Assembly: GCF_036669915.1 (NCBI RefSeq)
Contig: NC_089314.1
Coordinates: 4,472,120-4,536,119 of the forward strand
Origin: Pocillopora verrucosa
Taxonomy: Eukaryota; Cnidaria; Anthozoa; Scleractinia; Pocilloporidae
DNA length: 64,000 nt
Direction of reading: 5' to 3'
The first letter of the stretch is position 1. Each line of letters begins with the position of its first letter. Position numbers and translations under genes: made by a program. A model generated the notes under the pieces. The model was not told where the DNA came from. It saw nothing but the letters and a program-made list of their open reading frames with translations, and searched no databases. This document shows positions 59,601-64,000 of this stretch, piece by piece.

Positions 59601-62600
59601 AAAGAGATATTTTTTTCGTCCCATCACGAGCGTTGGAAAAGGAGAACACTCTGAGTTCCACTGAGGAATCAACTTTAGATCTTTGGATTCCGCACAATTG
59701 AGCCACAGAGACTCTATGGTCAGCCAGGCCATTACGAAGTCACGTGTTACCTATGCAACTGACTAGTTCAAAACAACACACATGTTAAAGAGGATATGTT
59801 TTTGGTGTTATTGACTAGACGTTGATCCATATCCTCTGCGACAGTGTCTTATAAAGATAACAACTCTTGGTTACTTTTGTAAGTCGTTTATATTACCTCA
59901 ACCATTTTGCCCAGTTTACCCTGAAAGTGAAAAAAAAAAAAGCGGTATCTTTCACGTTACTTTTCATCACTTAAGGTTATTGCCTCGCACAGATAAAGGA
60001 AAGTTCCTCTTCCTAAAGCTCATGGTCATGTCTTCAGCTAGCTAGCGAAAACAAATCCACAAAAAGTGTTCCCGTTACTTTGATTCGTTTCTGTTTTTGT
60101 TTTTTTTGTTTTGTTTTAATTTTGCTTTTTTCCTTGACAGGTCTATGAAAGGCTGCAGTTGATTTTCCCTGCAAATGGTTTTCTACTTCTTCCTCACAAT
60201 GTTAACACCAAAATCCAGACAAACAGGTGTGTGGGCGTAATGATTTTTCACAATGACAAACTTATGTCGAGACCTATTGCTCCAAGATGGACAATGAAAA
60301 AGGAGAAAAAAACTCCCTTTTTCTAACCTTCGACAATCATTCTTTCTTGGTCGTTGACTTTGCCAAGAAGGCACTGCAAATGTGTGGCTGGAGGGGTTAT
60401 TCTGAACAGAAATTACCACTTTTGGCATTTACGTTTGATTTTATACCTTAGCTCCTATTACATATCACCTCTCTTCCCACGTAAGGTACTTAAATGTTAA
60501 CTGTTCTGCAGAGATGGTTCGGCAAGAATAACCTACGAGATGATGACAGACTGTTCTAAGCACAACAAGGCCTCTAGTGGTGCTGCTATAGCTGGTGTCA
60601 GTAGAAGTGGTCAGGTGTCCACTGCATCTCTGTCTGGGACGGCTGTGGTGTTGGTAACTGTCCATGAGGAGTTCGGCATCAATCAAACTGCTGTTGTCCA
60701 TGTGGAGGTAGGGATGTGAAAACAGTCTAGATCAGGACACGAAAAGCTCGCTGCAACGCGAATAACTCTTTGCAAAAGGTCGAGGTTTTTATTGCTCTGC
60801 GATGCGTTGCGTGGAAAAGCAGCTGCAACTACGACAGAATTTTGTTGCTGCAATCGGTTGCACGTAGTTAAACTGCTTTGATTCCATGCGATTCGGTTTT
60901 TGACAAATATCTCTCGTTTCATACGAGATAAATTGTCACTGCGACTCTTTCCCTCGACGTGTGGTAGCGTTTTTTTTTGGGAAGCAAAACAGGCGGAGGG
61001 TTTTTTATTTTTTTCCGTGTTATCGAGATATGACGCTGCAACGTGTGTGTCCCAAGCTTTAAGTAAACGGATTCTTTTGAAAGCGTTAAGTCCGGACGAA
61101 CGGTGTTTTTTTCTTTGTGGAAATTAAATTACTCTGTCTAAACGTTTTATTCTCGATATTTTTCAGGTCAAGGCTGTTTCATCAATCGTTATAAATTGTC
61201 AGTCTCCCGTGAGAACGAACTCTGACAAGCTACATACATTTCCCCTGGGAATGAATGTCCTGTTGGCTGTAACATTGCATGACAATATCGGACGAAGATT
61301 TGCTGTTGCCAGTATCCCGCTCAAATACAGGCTCAACAGGTTAAATATATTGTTTTATTAATATTTTATTGAAGTGCAATAGTACTTGGTGATTAGGCTA
61401 TTAGACTTGCTTCTTGAACAACCTAGATCGGTGTGTTAACTTCCCCTACTTGAAGTTAACATGTCCTTTTAAATTACTTCGAAGAAATTGATTTAGTTTT
61501 TTGAAAACTACCTCTAGTTGAAACGTTTGTATATGGCTTAATACCATTTTTTTTAAAATAAAGATGTAATGATGTGGCGAAGATAATTATTGTGATGATA
61601 AGTAGACTAAGAACAGACCCCCCCTTTTTGGCGATGTCCGTCGCGCAAGTGAAAAAGAAAAAAAAATCAGCAGAAAAATACATTGATGTTAGCGCGCCGC
61701 ACAGACCTCTGGGAGTGAGGTGCTACACACCCCGAATTCCGCCTAGCGCTTTAACATCTATGTTAAATTTTTTTTTCCTTGTTCCTTGACTCGCGTGACG
61801 GACTTCGCCAAAAAGGAGGTAATGCTCGTAGTCTAGAGTGAACAGGATAACAGACATTTATTCACAGCTTTTTGAGGTTGATGCAGCGCAGTATGTAAAG
61901 AATCCGCCTACTATTCAAATTGTTGAAATGAGCCGCTCTGAAATGATACTATTGTAGTATGTAACGATTATCAAGTCTAGATTTTGTCTCTACTTGTTAT
62001 TTAACAGAGCGGTAAAAAGACACGGAAAGGAGGATTTATTATCTTCTCACAGTATGACATTATTACTTACCAATACGTTGTCCGGAGGAGTAAATGTGCT
62101 TATTGTTACCATGTTCTTCTTCGTGATAGATTTGATGCCGTTCATGTTGTACCAGGACCAGAAAATGGCACTTTTTATGCCAGGGCAGTAAACCTTGGTG
62201 AAGCCATCCTTAAGGTGTGTGGCAAACCTCTTCATCCCTCTAATCTTTAAACCGTTTTAATACGTTTTCAGCCAAAGCAATGCACTCTGTACGCGGTATT
62301 CGGTAATTTTGATCGACCCATGTGAACGAAAATTATGGATCGCCTCTGGTCTCTTTGCGGGATCTATAATGAGCCCTCCTTTCCCTTTTTCAGTAATTTT
62401 CGCAGTCTAGAAGCCCCGCATTTTAATGATGGTAAAGGGGGGGGGGGGAGGGGGGCTTATTTTAGCATTTATGGTACATCATGTATGCTTGTTATCTTAA
62501 GTGTAGCGAGAGAATCTTTCCTTTGGAAGTGCATGTATTAATATAGTCTTTTTCGCCGTACACATCAACTAAAAATGCAATGAAGATAGTTCTTCCTTTC

Positions 62601-64000
62601 GTGGTAAAATATCGCTGAAAAAGTTGAGATTTCCCGGAGAAGTTTCCTTTTATATAAACAAATATGCTTCCACTTTTCAGAAGTTGAGATTTTAGGGTTT
62701 TATAAAATGGTCATGCTTCAAAGAAAATTCTTGGTTTTTCAACTCTTAAAGTTGGAAAGCGTTGCCTATACATGCCAGTTAAAGATAGCGAGTAACACCA
62801 TTACAATACTTCTTTTTGTACGATAGTGGCCCATTGTGTATTTTGGACACTAGTAACAAATTTTGATTTTGGACACTAGTGGCCGATAATGAGTTTGGGC
62901 ACTGGTGTCCAATTTCGGATTTTAATTTAAAGTCTCTGTTTTTGGATTTTGGACACTAGTGGCCGATTTTTCTTCGGACGCTAGTGGCTGATTTTGGATT
63001 TTGGATTTTGGACGGTAGTAGCCGATTTTGGATTTTAGACACTTGTGGCCGATTTTGGATTTGGGACACTGGTAGCCAATTTTGGATTCGGGACACTAGT
63101 GGCTGATTTTTTTACATGTTTTTGACGATAGTGGCCGATTTTGGATTTTGAACGCTAGTGGCCGATGTTGAATTTACGATTTGGATTTTGGATTTTGGAC
63201 ATTAGTGGCCGATTTTGGGTTTTGGACGGTAGTGGCCAATTTTGGATTTTGGACGCTAGGGGCCGATTTTGGATTTTGGACACTTAATCGGCCACCAGCG
63301 TCCAAAATCCAAAATCGGCCACTTGTGTCGAAAATCCGTGAAAAGTTGACATACGTGCATTTTAATTGCAGAACGACATTTGAATCAGGTCACAACATTT
63401 CCCAATCCTGACTACGTGTTTATTTGACGAACGTATAACGCTTATAACAAAGTTCTAACCAGGATTACTCTTTTTTCAGGTGTGGGATCCAAGTTCTGTT
63501 AACATAGCAGACTACGTCCGCATACGAGTTGGTCATGGTCTGACTCCAACCAAAGCGACACTGTTGTTAGGGATGGTAGAACAGTTCAGTACAAGTGTTA
63601 TATCTGAAGGTATTTAAAATGAAGATAACTTTGAATATCTATGTTAGAGATTTTATGAACCCAAACCAGAGTTGACGATTTTGTTTTTAAAAAGTGTGAA
63701 AGTTTTTTTGTTTACCACAGCCTCATACCTGCCAATCAATTTGTCAGCGCTCTTAACGAAAGGAAATCGGCCAGTTGCATATTAACGTTTCAACAATGAG
63801 GAAAAAATAGAACTAAATTTTAGTTGCTGGTAACATTTATAGTCTTTTATATGGCGAATTTTCCTGTCGCCTTTAGATTTAGTGATTCCCAATGAGTCTC
63901 TTAATTGTATTTGGCCAGTCGGACAATGGTTGTGGAATACCAATGGCTGTCGGAAGTATTAGATATGCCAAAATCCTCGACCTATTGTTGAAGACTTGCG
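38482..64000 (+). CDS. NUP210: Nuclear pore membrane glycoprotein 210 (partial, 39 exons)
   Basis: NUP210 (gp210) is a type I membrane protein of the nuclear pore. Its large lumenal part, built of Ig-like/BID domains, forms a ring in the perinuclear space. I joined 39 exons (listed separately) with GT-AG borders and consistent phases, giving about 1,524 residues from a signal peptide (MASMGVFLVISLLLGFALVN) onward. Diagnostic stretches that match vertebrate NUP210 as I remember it are PRVLLPY, SSRPEVAS, LEFEWELKT, GYDVYILVNTS, PHPDWVLQVG, GSGMYIWSSSN, DNFTSLTVVW, HIKGGSGHFAV and NLGEAILKVWDP. Vertebrate proteins have about 1,890 residues, so about one fifth, including the transmembrane helix and cytosolic tail, lies beyond 64,000. 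A possible 40th exon starts at 63,877 but its end is unclear. Confidence 0.94.
38770..38834 (+). CDS. NUP210: NUP210 exon 2
   Basis: The acceptor is TTTCTGAG and the exon completes the split Trp codon. It encodes TSSRPEVASTHPVYNNGDEE; donor GTACGT. Confidence 0.9.
39571..39657 (+). CDS. NUP210: NUP210 exon 3
   Basis: The acceptor is ACTTATTAG. It encodes RKCSKEAILTAQARVPKMQM and TEIFGEDE; donor GTGATT is weak but the phase fits exon 4. Confidence 0.85.
39713..39915. mobile_element. MITE-like repeat in NUP210 intron 3
   Basis: It starts TTAACCCTTTAACTTCAAG and ends near TTTGGGAGTTGA. The internal GTTTGCTGAATGATGTATGGATATT is also found in intron 5 (about 42,247). It is the same family as 37,545-37,757. 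Confidence 0.5.
40108..40290. mobile_element. Foldback MITE in NUP210 intron 3, 183 bp
   Basis: The arms of about 73 bp (40,108-40,182 and 40,219-40,290) are almost perfectly complementary: GGTTTCCGTGTTTACATAGC against GCTATGTAAACACGGAAACC, and GTTGGGAGAACACGAGATAA against its complement. The loop is about 36 bp. No coding capacity; a transcript would form a long hairpin. Confidence 0.85.
40599..40730 (+). CDS. NUP210: NUP210 exon 4
   Basis: A poly-T tract and CTTGTCAG precede it. It encodes VTGVVLRSDVYVHDIAKIEI and then APAVCHIQAFDKE; donor GTATGA. Confidence 0.92.
41238..41331 (+). CDS. NUP210: NUP210 exon 5
   Basis: The acceptor is TTATTCCAG. It encodes MFSTLGGLEFEWELKTVEGV; it ends in AG of an Arg codon at donor GTAAGA. 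Confidence 0.92.
41530..42316. mobile_element. Nested repeat in NUP210 intron 5
   Basis: The outer element has ends AACCCTTTAATTCCCAAG and TTCTGGGAGTTAAAGAG. Inside it a unit at 41,681-42,141 has its own ends GGCGTGAAATT and AATTTCACGCC. The block AACTTGGTGCCAGATCAAGA of the outer element occurs on both sides of it (about 41,610 and 42,187), so part of the outer repeat has been duplicated around the insertion. Confidence 0.6.
42374..42437 (+). CDS. NUP210: NUP210 exon 6
   Basis: The acceptor is GCCTGGTAG. The 64-nt exon encodes FMQFSFSSYETSPEICSLEA and Lys; donor GTAGTG. Confidence 0.85.
42902..42988 (+). CDS. NUP210: NUP210 exon 7
   Basis: The acceptor is GCTGTCCAG. It encodes GSRGGSIVIEPINTGTAIVK and AMLKDTSFA; donor GTAAGT, phase 0 at both ends. 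Confidence 0.92.
44010..44142 (+). CDS. NUP210: NUP210 exon 8
   Basis: The acceptor is TTTTTTCAG. It encodes NVSPAEARILVLDNVLLVPG and YDVYILVNTSVTYSV, a well conserved part of the first lumenal repeats; donor GTTTGA. Confidence 0.92.
44412..44540 (+). CDS. NUP210: NUP210 exon 9
   Basis: The acceptor is TCTATGCAG. It encodes IPMPSSQFEFKLSNTTVGHL and SSVLGVKIGYTKVTLVDK; donor GTATCC. Confidence 0.9.
44690..44960 (+). repeat. TTCA microsatellite in intron 9
   Basis: An imperfect tetranucleotide array of TTCA with TTTA variants runs over about 260 bp. The ORF at 44,561-44,869 only reads this repeat. Confidence 0.85.
45311..45379 (+). CDS. NUP210: NUP210 exon 10
   Basis: The acceptor is CCCTGCAG. 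It encodes MLLMQAVHQPAVGVHVVDAA; donor GTATAT. Confidence 0.88.
   Translation: MCFSCRLYINQLLEFMLWMQLC
45879..45985 (+). CDS. NUP210: NUP210 exon 11
   Basis: The acceptor is TTTTTTTAG. It encodes GFSIVPHPDWVLQVGIEYDV and HDNRKVFITD; donor GTAAGA. Confidence 0.93.
46214..46432. mobile_element. MITE-like repeat in NUP210 intron 11
   Basis: The ends TTAACCTCTTACACCC and GGGTTTGAAGGGTAA relate it to the copies at 37.5, 39.7 and 41.5 kb. It is diverged and non-coding. Confidence 0.5.
46645..46779 (+). CDS. NUP210: NUP210 exon 12
   Basis: The acceptor is TTTTTATCAG. It encodes NIRIDTSFDPSYFQVLWSSA and QKGKTMLTAMYTSIK; donor GTGCAG. Confidence 0.92.
47050..47235. mobile_element. Foldback MITE in NUP210 intron 12
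   Basis: This is an imperfect palindrome of about 186 bp from AACTGAGTTGATAATG to its complement CAACTCAGTT. The inner arms (47,102-47,139 and 47,152-47,191) pair AGAGCAAAT with ATTTGCT and GCTGATGTT with AACGTCGGC. A partial copy lies in intron 27 at about 55,181-55,302. Confidence 0.7.
47387..47554 (+). CDS. NUP210: NUP210 exon 13
   Basis: The acceptor is TAATCACAG. It encodes ILGTNVIYTFNNPISGQQEA and VVVNPEIIVFPWYPPEQQKV; donor GTACAT. Confidence 0.93.
47865..48020 (+). CDS. NUP210: NUP210 exon 14
   Basis: The acceptor is TTCTCTCCAG. It encodes PSGGSGMYIWSSSNTSVATV, a typical Ig-like/BID repeat start, and KNLAIFGTAE; donor GTGGGT. Confidence 0.93.
48420..48528 (+). CDS. NUP210: NUP210 exon 15
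   Basis: The acceptor is ATTTCACAG. It encodes VYVVPPRKMEFLPSVVEAQV and LPLAVATCIYT; donor GTAAAG. Confidence 0.92.
48980..49075 (+). CDS. NUP210: NUP210 exon 16
   Basis: The acceptor is GTTTCTCAG. It encodes CQEFHVFTDCRTLPVMYSFS and DPSIFKLVEEK; donor GTAAGT. Confidence 0.92.
49377..49522 (+). CDS. NUP210: NUP210 exon 17
   Basis: The acceptor is TACTTTTAG. It encodes DYEITAGSCMSVKLLALRSG and MVTVGAYHPLK; donor GTCAGT. Confidence 0.92.
49924..50035 (+). CDS. NUP210: NUP210 exon 18
   Basis: The acceptor is TATATGTAG. It encodes VLDPVDVGVVSLCSAKNLLL and GGPLPWIVDTSGYYEE; donor GTGAAC. Confidence 0.92.
50834..50899 (+). CDS. NUP210: NUP210 exon 19
   Basis: The acceptor is GTTTGACAG. It encodes IPDPQKEDHVSIGYYPTSDY; donor GTTAGT. 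Confidence 0.88.
51060..51110 (+). repeat. Short ATGCATGTA minisatellite in intron 19
   Basis: Five imperfect 10-bp units (GCATGTAATG, GCATGTTATG) occur just upstream of exon 20. No function is visible. Confidence 0.6.
51137..51195 (+). CDS. NUP210: NUP210 exon 20
   Basis: The acceptor is TCGTTTCAG. The exon of 59 nt is the shortest found and encodes DNSGSYHYFNIICLKQGEQ; donor GTAAGA. Confidence 0.9.
51455..51515 (+). repeat. GGGA purine tract in intron 20
   Basis: A run of GGGA and GGAA tetramers gives many G-triplets within 60 bp, which could support G-quadruplex or triplex structure. This is inferred from composition only. Confidence 0.75.
51914..51987 (+). CDS. NUP210: NUP210 exon 21
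   Basis: The acceptor is TTGTTTTAG. It encodes VLTVKIGNKPSAKNPYPASS, matching the VGNKPSxxNP stretch of the family; donor GTGAGA. Confidence 0.93.
52555..52663 (+). CDS. NUP210: NUP210 exon 22
   Basis: A poly-T tract and TTGTAG precede it. It encodes FACMDPASLTIVPDIKLPTV and QLSPENCVSSNKE; donor GTAAGA. Confidence 0.92.
53339..53540 (+). CDS. NUP210: NUP210 exon 23
   Basis: The acceptor is CGGGTTTCAG. It is the longest exon in the window (202 nt) and encodes LNLAVHLRDSFGRLFDNFTS then LTVVWSTSDRTLAEF; it ends with one base of a Ser codon at donor GTGAGT. Confidence 0.93.
53679..53785 (+). CDS. NUP210: NUP210 exon 24
   Basis: The acceptor is TTTGGTTAG. It encodes YQTVSLSDKMGGVVIEASIE and ILRWCGRELK; donor GTTTGA. 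Confidence 0.9.
53800..54300. other. NUP210 intron 24, GC-richer block
   Basis: This intron is GC-richer than its neighbours and contains the string GCCGGCAATC twice (about 53,836 and 53,941). It may hold an old repeat. No ORF or RNA gene is supported. Confidence 0.3.
54310..54414 (+). CDS. NUP210: NUP210 exon 25
   Basis: The acceptor is CCTTGTACAG. It encodes KPVKFNLRGHLKLLLVPERQ and AASILNHPENQ; donor GTAAGG. Confidence 0.92.
54723..54821 (+). CDS. NUP210: NUP210 exon 26
   Basis: The acceptor is TTTTTTCCAG. It encodes AVFHIKGGSGHFAVKGSSNA and KVNYQGKTDIL; donor GTGAGT. Confidence 0.93.
54929..55057 (+). CDS. NUP210: NUP210 exon 27
   Basis: The acceptor is TTTGGTTAG. It encodes VIPRSEGLFTVMVHDLCLDS and VQVSDVYGVDVVVVNK, matching the IHDLCL and VVYVSD blocks of the family; donor GTATGT. 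Confidence 0.93.
55181..55302. mobile_element. Partial foldback MITE in NUP210 intron 27
   Basis: It has the outer stem CCACCGTAAGGAGTCTATAA facing TATCTGTTTACGGCGG and the inner GCTGACG/CGTCAGC (55,205-55,211 and 55,250-55,256), then AGCTCAGTTGAT. It is a shortened relative of the element at 47,050-47,235. Confidence 0.55.
55873..56000 (+). CDS. NUP210: NUP210 exon 28
   Basis: The acceptor is TTTTATCAG. It encodes IELYASETLRLKLLDIFGVP and FLTLAPHFTPDILDI; donor GTAAAG. Confidence 0.92.
56134..56284 (+). CDS. NUP210: NUP210 exon 29
   Basis: The acceptor is TATCCTCAG. It encodes RDVELEDKSKINQDTAYFTV and RGLSLGTASLTFTASATGRG; donor GTGTGT. Confidence 0.92.
56680..56726 (+). repeat. C-rich tract in intron 29
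   Basis: This is a polypyrimidine run dominated by C (blocks of four to seven C separated by T). Similar tracts occur in intron 32 at 58,200-58,212 and 58,266-58,284 and, as poly-G, in intron 38 at about 62,437-62,455. Confidence 0.75.
56956..57018 (+). CDS. NUP210: NUP210 exon 30
   Basis: The acceptor is TAATGACAG. It encodes VFAPLRLDPRLVVLIRGASF and Gln (family pattern VFPPFRL...VTLLIGA); donor GTACAG. Confidence 0.92.
57331..57510 (+). CDS. NUP210: NUP210 exon 31
   Basis: The acceptor is TGGATATAG. It encodes VRSSGGPSPQAATIFSIANH and TVATVSSVGLVEAQQLGTTN; donor GTACAC. Confidence 0.93.
57883..57963 (+). CDS. NUP210: NUP210 exon 32
   Basis: The acceptor is ATTCTTTAG. It encodes DIVIIHVIQLKGIIINVAST and NLVTGTK; donor GTATGA. 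Confidence 0.9.
58130..58420. repeat. Possible dispersed repeat in intron 32
   Basis: The stretch holds two poly-C runs and the phrase TTTTGCCCAAGAACAC, which resembles the conserved 3' region of CR1/L2-derived SINEs as I know it. Only one copy is in the window, so this is weak. Confidence 0.3.
58509..58637 (+). CDS. NUP210: NUP210 exon 33
   Basis: The acceptor is TTATAACAG. It encodes ISMYAAGLNDETPFTFANAV and PGLKFFWTSTNPDVCQV; donor GTGAGC. Confidence 0.93.
59234..59389 (+). CDS. NUP210: NUP210 exon 34
   Basis: The acceptor is ATGATTTCAG. It encodes SGVAVESENDFRVDLHCINP and GQTTVRLRVVITDHSYQQAH; donor GTGAGG. Confidence 0.92.
60141..60226 (+). CDS. NUP210: NUP210 exon 35
   Basis: The acceptor is TCCTTGACAG. 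It encodes VYERLQLIFPANGFLLLPHN and TKIQTN; ends in AG at donor GTGTGT. Confidence 0.92.
60512..60707 (+). CDS. NUP210: NUP210 exon 36
   Basis: The acceptor is TGTTCTGCAG. It encodes DGSARITYEMMTDCSKHNKA and VHEEFGINQTAVVHVE; donor GTAGGG. Confidence 0.92.
61167..61339 (+). CDS. NUP210: NUP210 exon 37
   Basis: The acceptor is ATTTTTCAG. It encodes VKAVSSIVINCQSPVRTNSD and FPLGMNVLLAVTLHDNIGRR; ends in AG at donor GTTAAA, which is weak. Confidence 0.9.
62130..62214 (+). CDS. NUP210: NUP210 exon 38
   Basis: The acceptor is TCGTGATAG after a C/T-rich stretch. It encodes FDAVHVVPGPENGTFYARAV and NLGEAILK. A more obvious acceptor upstream (62,008, AACAG) would put this in a wrong frame, so I prefer 62,130; donor GTGTGT. 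Confidence 0.85.
62830..63345 (+). repeat. GGCCGATTTTGG minisatellite in intron 38
   Basis: Imperfect units of about 29 bp, of the form GGACACTAGTGGCCGATTTT plus GGATTTT, are repeated well over ten times. At the right end (63,289-63,340) two units are inverted (CCAAAATCGGCCACTTG), so the array closes with a hairpin. The ORF at 63,181-63,411 only reads the repeat. Confidence 0.85.
63480..63609 (+). CDS. NUP210: NUP210 exon 39
   Basis: The acceptor is TTTTTTCAG. It encodes VWDPSSVNIADYVRIRVGHG and TLLLGMVEQFSTSVISE; donor GTATTT. It is the last exon I can place securely. Confidence 0.9.

Noticed and set aside
62009-62191. Earlier acceptor for NUP210 exon 38 (AACAG at about 62,008)
   Set aside because: In the required phase it reads into AVKRHGKEDLL and onward to a stop, without NUP210 similarity; the acceptor at 62,130 gives the conserved NLGEAILK reading.
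63181-63411. Protein with DFGFWT repeats
   Set aside because: It is translation of the intron 38 minisatellite.
63877-63960. NUP210 exon 40 (DLVIPNESLNCIWPVG)
   Set aside because: The acceptor CCTTTAG and phase fit, but the similarity is weak, the frame meets TAG and no clear donor is seen before the window ends.

Overview
The window looks like animal nuclear DNA, most likely from an anthozoan cnidarian such as a stony coral. The reasons are AT-rich sequence, GT-AG introns, a many-exon nucleoporin gene of animal type, a tandem family of single-exon GT31 glycosyltransferases, a cluster of intron-poor class A GPCRs, and a dense load of palindromic repeats, CR1-like LINEs and hAT or Penelope-like remnants. 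The species is inferred, not proven.

Region 1 (1-16.4 kb) is a GT31 (beta-1,3-galactosyltransferase-like) gene family. It holds an intact copy (3,366-4,346), an N-terminal fragment (5,935-6,255) joined to a second intact copy (6,378-7,358), and a third intact copy on the minus strand (13,779-14,801). The copies sit on a duplicated backbone: the same 3' flank of about 1 kb recurs after each copy, and a separate multi-copy block with decayed coding remnants lies nearby. A decayed hAT transposon (8.59-11.02 kb) and several foldback elements separate them. A fragment of a Penelope-like reverse transcriptase lies at 15.3 kb.

Region 2 (16.4-24.7 kb) is a tandem class A GPCR cluster in which every copy is damaged: one by a stop and frameshifts, one reduced to its TM7 end, one by a single TGA at the conserved TM6 tryptophan, and one by a frameshift at a T10 run.

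Region 3 (25.2-35.7 kb) is built from transposons. A 5'-truncated LINE is followed by an orphan GT31 flank, then by a LINE with an uninterrupted ORF of about 1,088 codons (endonuclease, reverse transcriptase, N-terminal signal-like segment, degenerate 2A-like motif) inserted just upstream of a fourth full-length GT31 gene. That gene is itself split by a 3.1-kb foldback element (31,759-34,858). The element has identical long terminal inverted repeats made of 172-173-bp satellite units and a perfect 9-bp target duplication; without it the GT31 frame would be open end to end.

Region 4 (35.7-64 kb) has a spacer with a small coiled-coil ORF or pseudogene and then, from 38,482 to the right edge, the plus-strand gene for nuclear pore membrane glycoprotein 210 (NUP210). 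I placed 39 consecutive exons, all with GT-AG borders and matching phases, giving about 1,524 residues including the signal peptide. The C-terminal part, including the transmembrane anchor, lies beyond the window. Its introns carry foldback MITEs, minisatellites and microsatellites. No tRNA, rRNA or CRISPR array was seen.
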